From Strigops habroptila (Eukaryota > Chordata > Aves > Psittaciformes > Psittacidae): a stretch of DNA of 64,000 nt. Below the pieces are notes generated by a model. The model searched no databases. It saw nothing but the letters and a program-made list of their open reading frames with translations, and was not told where the DNA came from. The DNA is taken from assembly GCF_004027225.2 (NCBI RefSeq), contig NC_044277.2, forward strand, positions 84,394,283 to 84,458,282, written 5' to 3'. Of the stretch, positions 33,661-45,544 are shown piece after piece. Every line of letters begins with the position of its first letter. Position 1 is the stretch's first letter. The translations under genes and the position numbers were made by a program.

Positions 33661-36262
33661 TGCTTTTGTGAATTCCCCCCCCGTGGTTTCTGCTTCTTGT
33701 CGGCTGGAGTTGCAGTGGTGTGTAGAGGGTGTGTTGTATGGGTAGGAATGATGGGGGCACCCAGAAATGTTGAGTTTTGACGTCTTTCGTGGTGCTGAGC
33801 CCAGCACGGGCCCAGAGGAGGGTCTTCTCGCCTTGAGGAGTGATAAGCCGTTGTCGTCTTGTGCCTGAGCTTGCTGGGATGGGGTCAGACCTTGGGGACC
33901 CCCTGCTCCTAACTACTCCTGCTGAGGCCCCCCGGAGCTGAGGGCCCGTGGTATCAGCGCTCATGGAGCTGTGTCATTCCCTGTATCCCTCTACTCACCC
34001 CAGAGAGGTGCGATGTGAAGAGCTGCTGCCTGGAGCTGTCGGCAGTGTTGCCTTTCAGACCTCTGAACATCGCTCCTAACTTTCCTAAACCTAAGTGAAG
34101 CTTTTTTTCCTTTCGAGAAAGGTTGCTTTGGTTCAGAGGGTGGAAAAAGGGATGTCGTGGCACATACGCAGCTTCCTCTGTGGAGATGGACACCACCTGA
34201 TGTTCATCACCCTCTGACTGTGTTTGAAACAGTTGGTTTGTGATTCCTCTGAGGCAACTGCATATAGTGGGCACTAATCTGTGTTGTACTCCTGGTGGCA
34301 TGTGTCTCTTGGGCCACAGGCTGGAGCTCCCTGCACCCTGCTCTGGCCGGGTGCCCCCTTGGCAAAAACAGCAGCAGGGAGAGACACTGTCGTGTCACTG
34401 TTGAAGCTAGCTACAGCCTGTCCCTAAAGACTGTCCTAAAGCATAGGTGTCTACTGCTGAGAATATATGCTTCAAATTCATAGTGGTAGGAATGCACAGA
34501 AACCTCCACAGGGAGACCAGAGGAATGAGTTGCTGCCAGCAAACCCTGTGATCACTGAGGGTTTTGCAGCAAGCAGTTTACAATTGAGTGACAAATACGT
34601 GCTTGTGTCATACATTTTTTTGTTCCTTGAAGTGCAGTCATTGTGTATCATGTACAAAAATGCTCTGATGAGAAGGGTATCAGTGGTTCCATTGCTATTT
34701 CTGAGCTGCAGAGAAAGCATGGATGACTGAATAGATGTAACTGCTAGCCTTGTGTCTCAGCTGTTGAAATGTTACTTATAATTTGATTAAATGCACTGAT
34801 TTTCAGGTAGGCAAATGGCACGAGTTTGCATCCTTTTATCTGTTAGATCTTGCTTGGTGTGGCAGCCCTGCAAAGACTTTCTAGATAATAACTGCTTGTA
34901 GCTGTCACTATTCCTTTGGGTTTTGGCCTACAGGTCAAAAAAATCTTACTGCTAGTAATCTGCAGGTATTGGGACAGTAGGAAAATTTGAGGTTTTGCTG
35001 TAACCACCACAAACTGAAAATGCAAAGTGCCTCTTAGTTATACTTTAAAGTACATGTAATTAAATTACTCATTTCAGACAGAACTGGAGGATTGTTTCCA
35101 CCTAATCCTGCACCCTGTCTCCACCCTCCCTTTCAGTTATGGGAGAAGAGAAACAGGAGAAAAGTTACTACTGTTCGTAGGAAAGCTACTAACAGGAAAT
35201 GTTCTTAGGTGGAAAATCATGCATGAAGGAGCTTGTCCTTTAGACCTAATTTTTTGAGATAATGAATCAGTAGTATGAATCAGGTGTTGGTTTTTTATTT
35301 TGTAGCAACCTATCAGCAGTAGACACTGCCTTAAGGGAAGAAAAATTGCAGAAAATTTTACTACCAACTGATACCATACCATGTCTGCTGATACTTATCC
35401 GTAGTTAAGTCAGCATTCTAGTATTTATAGCTTCTTTTATAGGTGTGTGGTTTAGTCTCAGGTTAGCTACCTACACATCTGAGGTGTATATCATATATAT
35501 GCCTGATACATACATACAAGTTACATATGTTGCAGTGTGCATGTACCATAAAGTTATCTATAAGCAGTGTTGGGTTTTTTTGTGTGTGTGTTTCTGTGTT
35601 GCAGGCAATAAAATGGAACTGAAATGGACTTTGATACTACAACAGGAAATTACAGTAATCATCATGCTGACCAAGTAACTTTTTTTTATTATTTTTTAAT
35701 CTTATAGGTCAAGTAATTCTGCAGACGTCTGCCAGAGTCGCTGTTAAGTTTAAAACACAGCATGCACATGTATCAGTAAGCTGAAGGTAATACTGAAGAT
35801 ATATAGGCTTAGAGAAGGTGAGAATTCAAATTCTGCTATTGTGATACCTAACCTTTTGCTCTCGTTTTCCTATAAAGGCAAATCATTGTCTTTTTGAGGT
35901 CAAAAGAGATTTGTTTCAATAAGTCCTAAACAAAATACTGTTGTATTTGATTGTCTCAAAAGATGTAATGTTATTTACATAGTAAAGAGTCTGATGACAC
36001 TGGTGGGAATTGCTATCTCTCTTATAGGTATGGGATTAAAATACAAAAGCAAACAATAAATCACTAAAATAACTAAAGTGCCTAATACGGGGTTTAAGGT
36101 GCTTGTTCCACCAAATCAGTTTTTCAGTGAGTTCATAATTTTCCAATCTAATTGTGACATTTTCTGCATAGTTAATTCTGGGAAATGTAAAAGACAGAAA
36201 TAGCTTGTCAGTTTATATTCAAATGAGTTTGAGCCATTCTTGGTTTATATTTTATCTCCCAG
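33661..36262. other. SERPINB6: SERPINB6 intron 1
   Basis: About 2.6 kb between the CpG-island exon and the first coding exon. GC content falls off quickly to the right. No repeat family or second gene was recognised. Confidence 0.5.
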
Positions 36263-36272
36263 GCTTTGAACC

Positions 36273-39200
36273 ATGGATAGCCTCCGTGCAGCAAATACCA
36301 CTTTTGCACTCGACCTCTTAAGAAAGCTGTGTGAGAACAGAAGCGGGCAGAATCTGTTCTTCTCTCCATTTAGTATTTCTTCTGCATTGTCTATGGTTTT
36401 GCTGGGTTCAAAAGGTAACACTGAAGCCCAAATAGTAAAGGTATGTCTAAATAAACCTAGTGTATTGAATTTGATGGGACTATATGAGCAGCAAATCTGT
36501 ATTATAGACTGTGACCTGAACTTCTGCTAAACTATTAGAGGTCTTTATTTGGTATGTATGTAAGCAGTACCTGTTTTTATTGGTTTTCTAGGAGGACCTT
36601 TCTTTGGAATGAAATTCAGAGCTTTCTGTTTGGTTTTGTGTGTGGTTTTCTTGCGTTTGGTCTTTTGAGGCAGATCTCCTCTCAGTATGTCTTGGAGAGT
36701 TACCTGGGATTTTTTGTGTAGGTTTGGTGAATCTAGCTACATAAAATACTTTCTTCCACTATGTTCTTTTTGCTTAATATCAGACTATACATGTTTTGAA
36801 AATGTAGCCAGGCTCAACTTTTTTTAAACTTGCTCAGGTGGCAAATACCACTTGGTGTATTTTTTACATATGCAACTGACTGTATTAAATGTATAATCAG
36901 CCATTTTTGTTCCTACGTTTGCCTCTTTTGGGAAGTGGAAAAGGAGTATAAACACATTTTGTTTTTGTTTTATGGAAGTTTCTCTAAAATTGTATTGTTG
37001 CCATTCTTGGAGCCATCTGGGGGTGGTCCTGGGCTACTGGCTGTAGATGGCCCTGCTCGAGCAAGGGGGTTGTACCAGATGATCTCCAGAAATTCCTTCC
37101 AACCTTGATGGTTATGTGATCTTCTAATGCTCGGCTTGAGTGAAGGAAACTAAATACTGCTGACTTTTCTGCTCCCTAATTCATTACTTGTACAACATCT
37201 GTCTGGGTGCGTCATATGTGACTTGCATGACAAGCTCCAGATGGGAGGCTTGATGAAAAATCTTTTGTCTTCCAAGTCAGTTTTTTAAACCCAGAAGTCA
37301 TTTAAAAAAAATCATGTTGAAGCAAGTGTGTTTAGGGAGGGCATGGACTCTTGCTGAGGATGTTTGTCTTTCTACAGGTGCTTTCTCTGAAAAAAGCTGA
37401 GGATGCTCACAATGGGTATCAATCATTTCTCTCTGAAATTAACAATCCAAACACCAAATATATACTGAGAACTGCTAACAGACTTTATGGAGAAAAGACG
37501 TTTGAGTTTCTCTCAGTAAGTAACCATTAAATTTGTGGGCGGTTTTTTGTTGGGTTTTTTTCTTGGGTTTTTTTTTTTTTTTTTCAGTATGATGTGTTGG
37601 CTTCCTATTTCCTTCAGAGGTCTAAGGCAAGCTTTGGACTTTACTTTCCAAATTTTCTGGGCTGACACCTACCAATGCAGTAGATTATGCCAGAGTCTGG
37701 TATCTGAACTTGGTGGAGAAGCTCCTTTTACATAACCTGTGACCCAAGTGCACAACTGGTACAAAGCACTATAAAATCCATCAGACTCCTAAATCTTCAG
37801 GGTTCTATGATCCATTCATATTTTTGGCTGTGGGACAAATAGTTGACTTATCTCTTTTCCCTTGATAGTGTGTAAATATGATATAAAAGAATTGTTATTC
37901 CTCTTCAGCATGGGCAGTATTTTGTAGTTCCTCTGTTACGTAAGCCATCCAAAGATCATACTGAGAGGAAAGCATGACTTGTAAGGTTTTCCTTATCAGA
38001 AGATCTGAATAAGGATAGTAGGTATTGTGTTACATGTTCCCTAAGAGCAGGAAGATAAAAGGCTCTACTTTCCCTCTCTCTTCCCTCCCGCCACCCCAGG
38101 AGTAATTTATGGTGATTCTTTTTATGAAGAATGGTAGTGTTTAATTTGTCTAATAGATAAAACCTACATGGGTTGTAGTTTAAAACTTTGCATCTGTGTA
38201 ATAAAGATCTAGCTATATTAAATCAGACAGAAGGTGTGGGGTTTTTTTCCTAAGAAAAAACAGTTTACCTTCTGAAGAGTTTTCTATTAGCTTGGGAGGT
38301 TTAACAATGAAATTTATGTAGAGAGAAGCTTACAAAATCGTATGTTCTCTCACTGAAGAAAAAACAAACCAACCAACCCAACAAAAACCCTAGCCACATC
38401 AGTTTTCAGTTAAGTTACGTAGAACTTTAGCATAGTAAACCTGCCATGTGACTTTAACATAGAGTGGACAGTTCCTAGTTCAAATACGTGGTATCAAACC
38501 TAACAGGAATGTGTCAGCAAAACTTCAATGGCTCAGTATGAAGCTGGAGGAGAAGAGTGGGCAGATTTTCTTGGTGTATTTAGGATCATTTATGGCTGAA
38601 TGAGAGTAAAATATGTTGTTGAAAAGCTCTTCTGAATGTCCATGTTAGTCATTTGTAGAGTTGAGTCAGAAATCCTACCATGCTGGACTAGAGCAGACTG
38701 ACTTCATGCGTGCTTGGGAGGATTCCAGAAAACAAATAAATGGCTGGGTAGAGGAAAGGACTGAAGGTGAGTGTTTTGCAAGGTGCTGTGTTGTATTTAA
38801 TGCTAGCCATGGCTTGGGTAAAGAGCTATTACAAGATATAATATTGTGAATTAAAGAAAACCCCAAATATTGAGCTCGTGCTCTGTTTGGTACATAATAC
38901 TCTTATCTATTGTGTATTATTACAGAATAGGTACTATATTAGATAATTAAATACATGTCAAACTGTTTAAAAAAAAGAATTATTTTTTTTCTATGTGTCA
39001 TAAAGGTAAAATTCAGAACCTGTTGGCAGAGGGCATTCTTGATTCACTGACCAGACTTGTTTTGGTGAATGCCATCTATTTCAAAGGCAACTGGGCAAAG
39101 CAGTTTGACAAAGAGAGGACAGCAGAAGTGCCCTTTCACATTAACAAGGTATGATGTGCTAAAATGCTGACAATCCACTGTTACTCTGAAGTACTCTGAA

Positions 39201-42200
39201 ATGAGAATACGTTTAATTCTGAAGGGGGGGGGGGGGGGATCATTCAAGCAGGGTTACCTTGGGTAGGCTGTATGAAATTCCTTATATCCTCTCCCTTTAA
39301 TATGAACACCTTTTGTTTAGTTTAAGTTTTGCATAATTACTAGAAACTTTAATATAACAATTAAGTATTTCTTTCATTCTGTCTCTTCTTTTTGCCTTTT
39401 ACCCTTCTTGTTTGTTTGGGAGAGGTAGCTCTCTACGTAGTGACAGAACTTAGAACTGAAGAGAACAGTTGAGTAAAGCTACCAGGCTATTTGAGAGTTG
39501 TGAACAATTTCACAGAAGTCAGTGGGCTTTATTATTTCATGATAAAACTGGTGAGGATAAGAAAAGAAATTTTCCTTTAGGTTGTAGGCAGAAAGCTGCA
39601 CTTACACGTGCAGAAACTTCGGAGTGTAAGTCTTCAGTCAGTGCTTTTTTTCTGCATTTCTACCACTGAACTGATCCAAAATAAATGTAAAATTAAAAAA
39701 AGAAGTCTCCTTTGAAGATCTCCATGCCATACCTACTTGCTTTTAGAAGTATACCAGTGCTATTCAAGAAGCCTTGGCTACTATCATGAGCAGGCCATGG
39801 CTGCCCCTCAAGATCACCTCAAACTCTGGGTCTGCCTCCAGATGTCACTAGCAAGAACTGGTAACATGACTTCCTTAACTTACCTGCTTAAAATAAACTC
39901 TTCAAAATTAAAGCCCTCATGCCTGACTTCAAACTTTCCCTCCCCCAGTGGTGAAATATATTAGCTTGAACTGCTAATACGCCTTTTCGATAAGGGAATT
40001 TTGCTGCTCACCCCATACTCCCTACTGCAACACTTCAGAAACCACTGGACTGACCTGATTCCTGCTGCCTTGCCCTCTCACTGTTGAAGCATGTTGGAAA
40101 AGCTAGCATGGTATCTAGGCATACTATTCAATTTTCTTTTCCTTGGACTAGTACAGATGTAGGATGTCCTGAAACTACGAAAGGGATCCAGAGAACTATT
40201 GGAGAAAATTAAGATGTAGGATTTGGAAATGCTGCCTTGGCTTACCCAAGGAACTTGCTTTTAGACATGTAGAGAACTGCAAATCTTCTTCCTTGTAAAA
40301 CTTAATGGATAAAGTTTGTATTTTCATCCTACTAATGACTAACCACTGATGACCTGCAGAAGTGTGTGAGTAGACTCAAATGAGCAATTGGCAATCTGAG
40401 GTGTAACCTGCAGTTTTAAGATAGCTGTCTTACAATCTGTCCAGCAGGAAAGAGTTATGTTAACATCCCAAGAGCCTTTCCAGCGTCCTGTGACGTTACT
40501 TCTCTGATGCTTGTACCTCTTGCAACTTAATGATTTTCACGTGCTGTGTAGCCTTTTCTTTGCTTATTCATCCTTTTCACGTGTCACTGCTGCAAGATAA
40601 TTTCTGCCATATTCTCTGTGGGCATTGTTTCAATGGGCTTTACTTTTAAAAACAAAAAACTACTTACATGCTGATCTCATGAAGGTAAAGGAGAAAGTAA
40701 TGAAGCTCTTAACTGAAAAGGAAGAAAATAATGATGTGAATTATAGTAGCTGATGACCACGTGAAAATGGAAGGAGATATCGGAGAATGAAATTTCGGAG
40801 AAAAATCTTTCCCCTTTTTACTATCCATGTGATTTAAGAATTTAAAATAATGCTCTCACTTTCTCAGTATTTTTAATATAATTTTAAAATATTTCAATTT
40901 CTCATTGTTACAGCACTTGGAGCCACATAGACTAAAAATGAAAATACCTACGTTGAAATAGCTCTGCATTCATTTAAAGCAAGGAACATGGGTCCTACTT
41001 CTTAACCAGCTCTGTTTAGTGCTTGTCACTAGTTGTTAAGAGAACAAATGCCTTTTTGCCTTAAAGGAAACTTCACAGAAATTTTCACAGCAGTAACTAA
41101 AAATTAAGTCTTAGGGATCCTTACTTCATCACAAAAGGCAGTGGTGAGGCTGTGTTCTGTGGTGCTTTTGGTTCTCTTTAGTCAAATTATTAAAAGCCCT
41201 AAGTAACTGGATGCCTGCTTTGTATTTTGAGACCAGCATACTCACTCAGTACTACCTGTTGACATCTCTTTACTTTTAGGAAGAGACCAGACCTGTGCAG
41301 ATGATGTGCAGGAAGGATAAGTTTAACATAGCCTATATTTGCGACTTGCAGACCAAAGTCCTTGAGCTCCCTTATGTTGGTAATGAACTCAGCATGATTA
41401 TCCTACTCCCTGATGCAACTCAGGATGGATCCACTGGCTTGGAAAGTGTAAGTTGTTGAGATAAATGCGAAGACAGTCTCTGTCCTTCCAGGGAAGAAAG
41501 TTTGATGTTGCATATAGAACTGCAGTTCAGTTCCAGAGCTGTTATGTCACTGGTGCTCAGCACTAAGTGAAGACCTGACCCTTCTCAGCAGCAGATGTAA
41601 GCTGTGGTTATGGTGAGGACATGGTGTGGTGAGAGGGGCATTGGGGAAGCTCTTAGGAAGTCCTATAGCTTGTCCCATAGATCTTCTGTTCAGAACAGCT
41701 GACAGGTTGTCCCTGGCCTACTTATGGGAAACAGGCTCACAGGAAAATGTAGGATCTCTTCTGTTGTGGAGATATGACTCAGTTTTTGGCTATTTCATGC
41801 CCTGAACAAGAATTTATTAATAAGGTTTTCTAACACTGACTGCAAGGGGTTATTGTGAGCAGACTTTTTCATCAGCCTGTTAACCTGAAGGAAGATCTTT
41901 TGGTTAAGAAATAGAAGAACTGGGTTGGGTTTCTTTGGGAACTTGTCATCAGTTCTGTGCCTTTGCTTCCCATATGCAAAAATGTCAAAAAACCCCTAAT
42001 CTAACATGTTTTATAAAGGTAAACTTTACATGGAAGGGACTGATCTTTATTGTATCTACCAAAAAGCATGTGGGATTGATCTTGGCTTGGGCTGTAGTCT
42101 CTAGTGAGAAGCAGAACTTGCATTTCTGGCTTGAGATGCTCTAAATCCTGGAAAAAAGATGCATGTTATGCACTGTGTAAACAAACACAGTAATTACTAC

Positions 42201-42667
42201 TTAAGGCTGAGTAAAACTGTCTCTTCTTATTTTAATTATGTAAATATTTGGGTTTTCTTTAGCTGGAAAGAGAACTTACATATGAGAAGCTGATAGATTG
42301 GCTTAATCCAGAAGCGATGGAATCTACAGAGGTGAAGGTGTATTTACCCAGATTTAAACTGGAAGAAAATTATTATCTGAAACCCCTCCTGAGCAGCATG
42401 GGAATGCCCGATGCGTTTGACTTGGGGAAGGCAGACTTCTCGGGGATTTCAGCTGGCAACGAGCTGGTGCTTTCTGAAGTGGTTCACAAGTCCTTTGTGG
42501 AAGTCAATGAAGAAGGCACTGAAGCAGCAGCTGCCACGGCAGGAGTGATGATGATGCGCTGCGCGATGATCGTTGAAGAATTCATTGCGGATCATCCCTT
42601 CCTCTTCTTCATCCGGCACAACAAAACTTCCACCATTTTGTTCTGTGGGAGATTTTGTTCTCCCTAA
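36273..42667 (+). CDS. SERPINB6: SERPINB6 (clade B serpin, Arg-Cys reactive site)
   Basis: Coding exons: 36273-36440, 37378-37515, 38649-38766, 39006-39148, 41280-41447, 42263-42667 (stop TAA), totalling 379 residues. Exon 38649-38766 is placed on the acceptor at 38647-38648, since only that start gives the conserved [12 protein letters not shown] segment and the 118-nt size seen in all the other genes. There is no extra C-D loop exon, as expected for SERPINB6. The reactive loop [20 protein letters not shown] places Arg at P1 and Cys at P1', the same M-M-M-R-C-A core as mammalian SERPINB6, an intracellular inhibitor of trypsin-like proteases and cathepsin G. The ATG has an excellent context (ACCATGG). 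The protein lacks a signal peptide and is expected in the cytosol. A CR1 3' fragment lies in the intron after the first coding exon. Confidence 0.94.
37005..37130 (+). mobile_element. CR1 LINE 3' fragment in a SERPINB6 intron
   Basis: GGTCCTGGGCTACTGGCTGT, then CTGCTCGAGCAAGGGGGTTG, then CCAGATGATCTCCAGAAATT and CCTTCCAACCTTGATGGTTA follow the CR1 3' consensus in order, in sense orientation. Confidence 0.88.
39149..41279. other. SERPINB6: Largest SERPINB6 intron
   Basis: This is 2.1 kb without a recognised repeat family apart from a run of 15 G at 39224-39238 close to the donor. Such a run can fold as a G-quadruplex or be a sequencing artefact. Confidence 0.5.
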
Positions 42668-43243
42668 AAAGGAGATGTCTTGGCTGCCATTGCACAGTAA
42701 CTTTCTGTTTCTTTGGAATAGGGCTACTCTTTTTGCCCTAATTGTCTCTTTCAGCTGTGCCTCAATCCCATTCTGTGGTTTTCATCTCAGGCTTGATAGA
42801 ATAACAGCTACTTGGATACACAGAGCCACTGCCATCTAAATCAACTCTTAGCCTGTGCGCCTGAGTGCAGAGATGTCTTAACTTCTTGCTGCCACAAGAA
42901 ACATCCCACTGGCTGAGCCAGTGCTTCATCTCTCCTTGCAGTTCTCATTTCGGCTTTACTTTCTGTGGCCCCCTGGCAGAGAGTTGTGCAGTGACCTCCC
43001 ACTGGAAAAGACGGTGTTAATTTGGTTCTGACAAGGCTGGAGTGTGTCTTCAGCTCCCCTCCCCCTTTTTCCTCCCATCCCATCTTTTTTTTTTTCTTTT
43101 CCTTCCAGACTCATCCATTTAATCTCTTGATACATTCTCTAGAGATGAAAGGAGCCTTTGGCAGCCTGTTCCAAGTGTTGCTAAGCATCCTGATGAGACA
43201 GGGTTTTTGGTAATAACTGGACAAGCACTTAGGCAAGAATGGG

Positions 43244-43557
43244 AATAAAAATATGGCTTTGCACCAAGTGTCCTTGTAGTGTAATCACGGAGTGAGAATT
43301 GTTTTATCAGCACAGGACACCTGAGTTTATTACCTATCACATGGTTCTAGTCCTTTAAAGAAGAACGTAATGAAAAAGCATATGGTGCCTATGCAATATT
43401 TAAATAACAAATACTTTCTGCTATTATTATAAATTTTTCCTGTTCATTGTTTCTTAAACATTTTAATGCAACTGTATAATACCAAAGATACAGCTGACAT
43501 AGCCTTCCTAGTACAGTGATTAATTTGTTTTGCTGTTTCTATTCCTAAAATAATAAA
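43244..43557 (+). terminator. SERPINB6: Candidate polyadenylation signals of SERPINB6
   Basis: AATAAA occurs at 43244-43249 and 43552-43557. The first is followed about 20 nt later by AGTGTCCTTGTAGTGT, a plausible G/T element. The second lies roughly 300 nt before the SERPINB1 CpG island. Confidence 0.45.
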
Positions 43558-43849
43558 AGAAGTTGAAGTGCTGCAAGACTTTTTAACTATAAATTATGCT
43601 TTTATTTCTTAACTCTGCAGTCTGAAAATGGCCCTAACTTAGCTGTTTCTAGTAACTGGAGTGAAAGTCAAGAAGGGTGTGTATCAGCAGGGATTGGTGC
43701 ACAGAGCTTAGCGTGAGAGGCAATTTCTGATGAAGCCCCTGTGCACCAAATAATTAAGGATTCACAACAGCCCTGCACTTCATTCACCAGAAACCTTCAT
43801 TACTGTTACTACCAGGCACTACCAGGGCTCCCAGACGCATACCTTGGAC

Positions 43850-44345
43850 GGGCCCCTTGCACTTGTCCCACGGGGCAGAACCCCCCGATCCTGTACCGGC
43901 CGGCCAGGAGGGGTTGGTTTTCAACTCGGCTCCCGCCCTCCTGGGTGAGAACACCAAGCCCTGCTCCGAGGCCGTGCTCCCGCCCCCCGCAGCCTCTCTC
44001 CGCCCCTCTCCGCGCCCCGCGGGTCTCCGCGCTTGTCTCCGCGCTTCCCTCCGCGCCGGTCGGGGAAGGCAGACAGGCGAGTGGTTTTGGGCTGCGCTGG
44101 TGCTTCGCGGGGCGGGAGGGGGGCACGGCAGTCTTCTCCCTAGCCCCTCCCTCCCAGTGCTTTGACGGGAATGGGGCGATAACGGGATGCAGAGCGGGGT
44201 GCGCCCCGTGTGTCCCTTTCGCGGCGGCGGGGTCTGCGCGGGGCGGAGTGCGCTTCTCGGGCAGCCTGGGGGGGGGGGGGGGGAGGCTGTAAACCGGCTG
44301 GCTTCAGTGAAACCAGCCGGAAGGTGCGGCGGTGTCAGAAACTGG
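43850..44345 (+). promoter_or_regulatory. SERPINB1: CpG-island promoter of SERPINB1
   Basis: A second CpG-dense block, about 500 bp, with repeated CGCG and GGGCGG (Sp1-type) motifs and a run of 16 G (44268-44283). It lies about 1.2 kb before the SERPINB1 start codon exon. The noncoding exon 1 is expected here, but its donor is not certain: candidates are CCGGAAG|GTGCGG near 44324 and AAA|GTACGT at 44354. Confidence 0.65.
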
Positions 44346-45544
44346 AACTAAAAGTACGTGTGCTTTTGGGTTTGTGTTTGGATTTTTTTGTTTTGTTTTG
44401 GGTTATTTTGTTTATCATAAAGTTAGACAAAAGAACGTTGCAAAGATGCAGGACATTTGTCTGGCAGCAGAAGCAGATAGTGTTATTTTGCAATTCCTGT
44501 AGAAAGACTGCAGACTCCTCCATGTAGTTGGGCAGTACCAGTGACAGTTTCGTTGGGCAGCTGCCCTGGTTGCTGGGGCAGATGCACAAATCCTGCCTCC
44601 CAAATGGAACTCCTTGAGGAAACAAGCTAGAAACAGTCAAATGCAAAAGTCCCCATGCAAGCAAGCAGAGAGAAGCAGGAAGGTTTTCCAACGAAGCACT
44701 GCTGCTGCTAGCCTGTGTGTAGGTTTTTGCTCCTGGCCCGGCCCTCACACCTTCCACCCTGCTCCAAGGGCATCCTAGGGAGCATCTCACCAAAATTAAT
44801 CCCTGCTCCAGCTGGGCAGTGTGAGGCCTGAAGTTCTGTCTGTTCTGTGCTTCACTTCTGCCTTCGCTAGCCAGTACGTCACCTTCAGCTCACAGCACCC
44901 CAGGCTCTGTCTGTGTGTCAGGGGCTGCCCAGCCCTGCTGGGGCTCAGGTTTGTACCTGGCTGAGGCATGCAGGTAGTTCACTTGTTCTGGGCAGAACAG
45001 GCTGGCGGAAATAGCAGCGCTTTACAGGGCTGAAGGTAAGTGTGCGCCTAAGCCTTTGGCATCATTGACACCTTTTTGTGGCATGAAAAGGGTCAGCTTG
45101 CTGAAAAGTGTCCCTGAGCAGTTACTGCGAATGTTCTCTCTGCAGGATTTGGGTAGAAGAGTGGGGTGAAAGCAGCATGAGTGAGCTCTCCAGGGTGTGC
45201 TGGGCCTGTGAGGCTGAAGGACTTTAACTTGCAATCCTGTCAGCACACATACTTCCAGTTTCAAGTTAGAAGGCAAGGAATTTTTTAAAATAATGTCTTT
45301 AAAGTTATCATGATAGGGAAGGTTGGGATATATAATATAAGTGAAAAAAAATAAGTATGCTTTTTCAATTTGAATGATTTTTTTTTTGAAGAAGATGCAC
45401 TGGCAATGAAATTCTTGCTGTTTCTGTACCCAGCTGCAGCAAGATTAATCCAGCCTTTGCTCTGCAAGTCACGCAAGGTTAGGTTAGGTTTTTGACGAAT
45501 GTTACCCAGCGTCCTCACTGATGTTCGATTTTTCAGCTATAACC

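Noticed and set aside
33168-33964. Several long overlapping open frames on both strands (up to 155 codons)
   Set aside because: They coincide with the CpG island, where high GC depletes stop codons; products are low-complexity Arg/Pro/Gly-rich and no family is recognised.
43741-44527. Long open frames at the second CpG island (up to 183 codons)
   Set aside because: Same cause: GC-rich promoter DNA. No splice context or recognisable domain.
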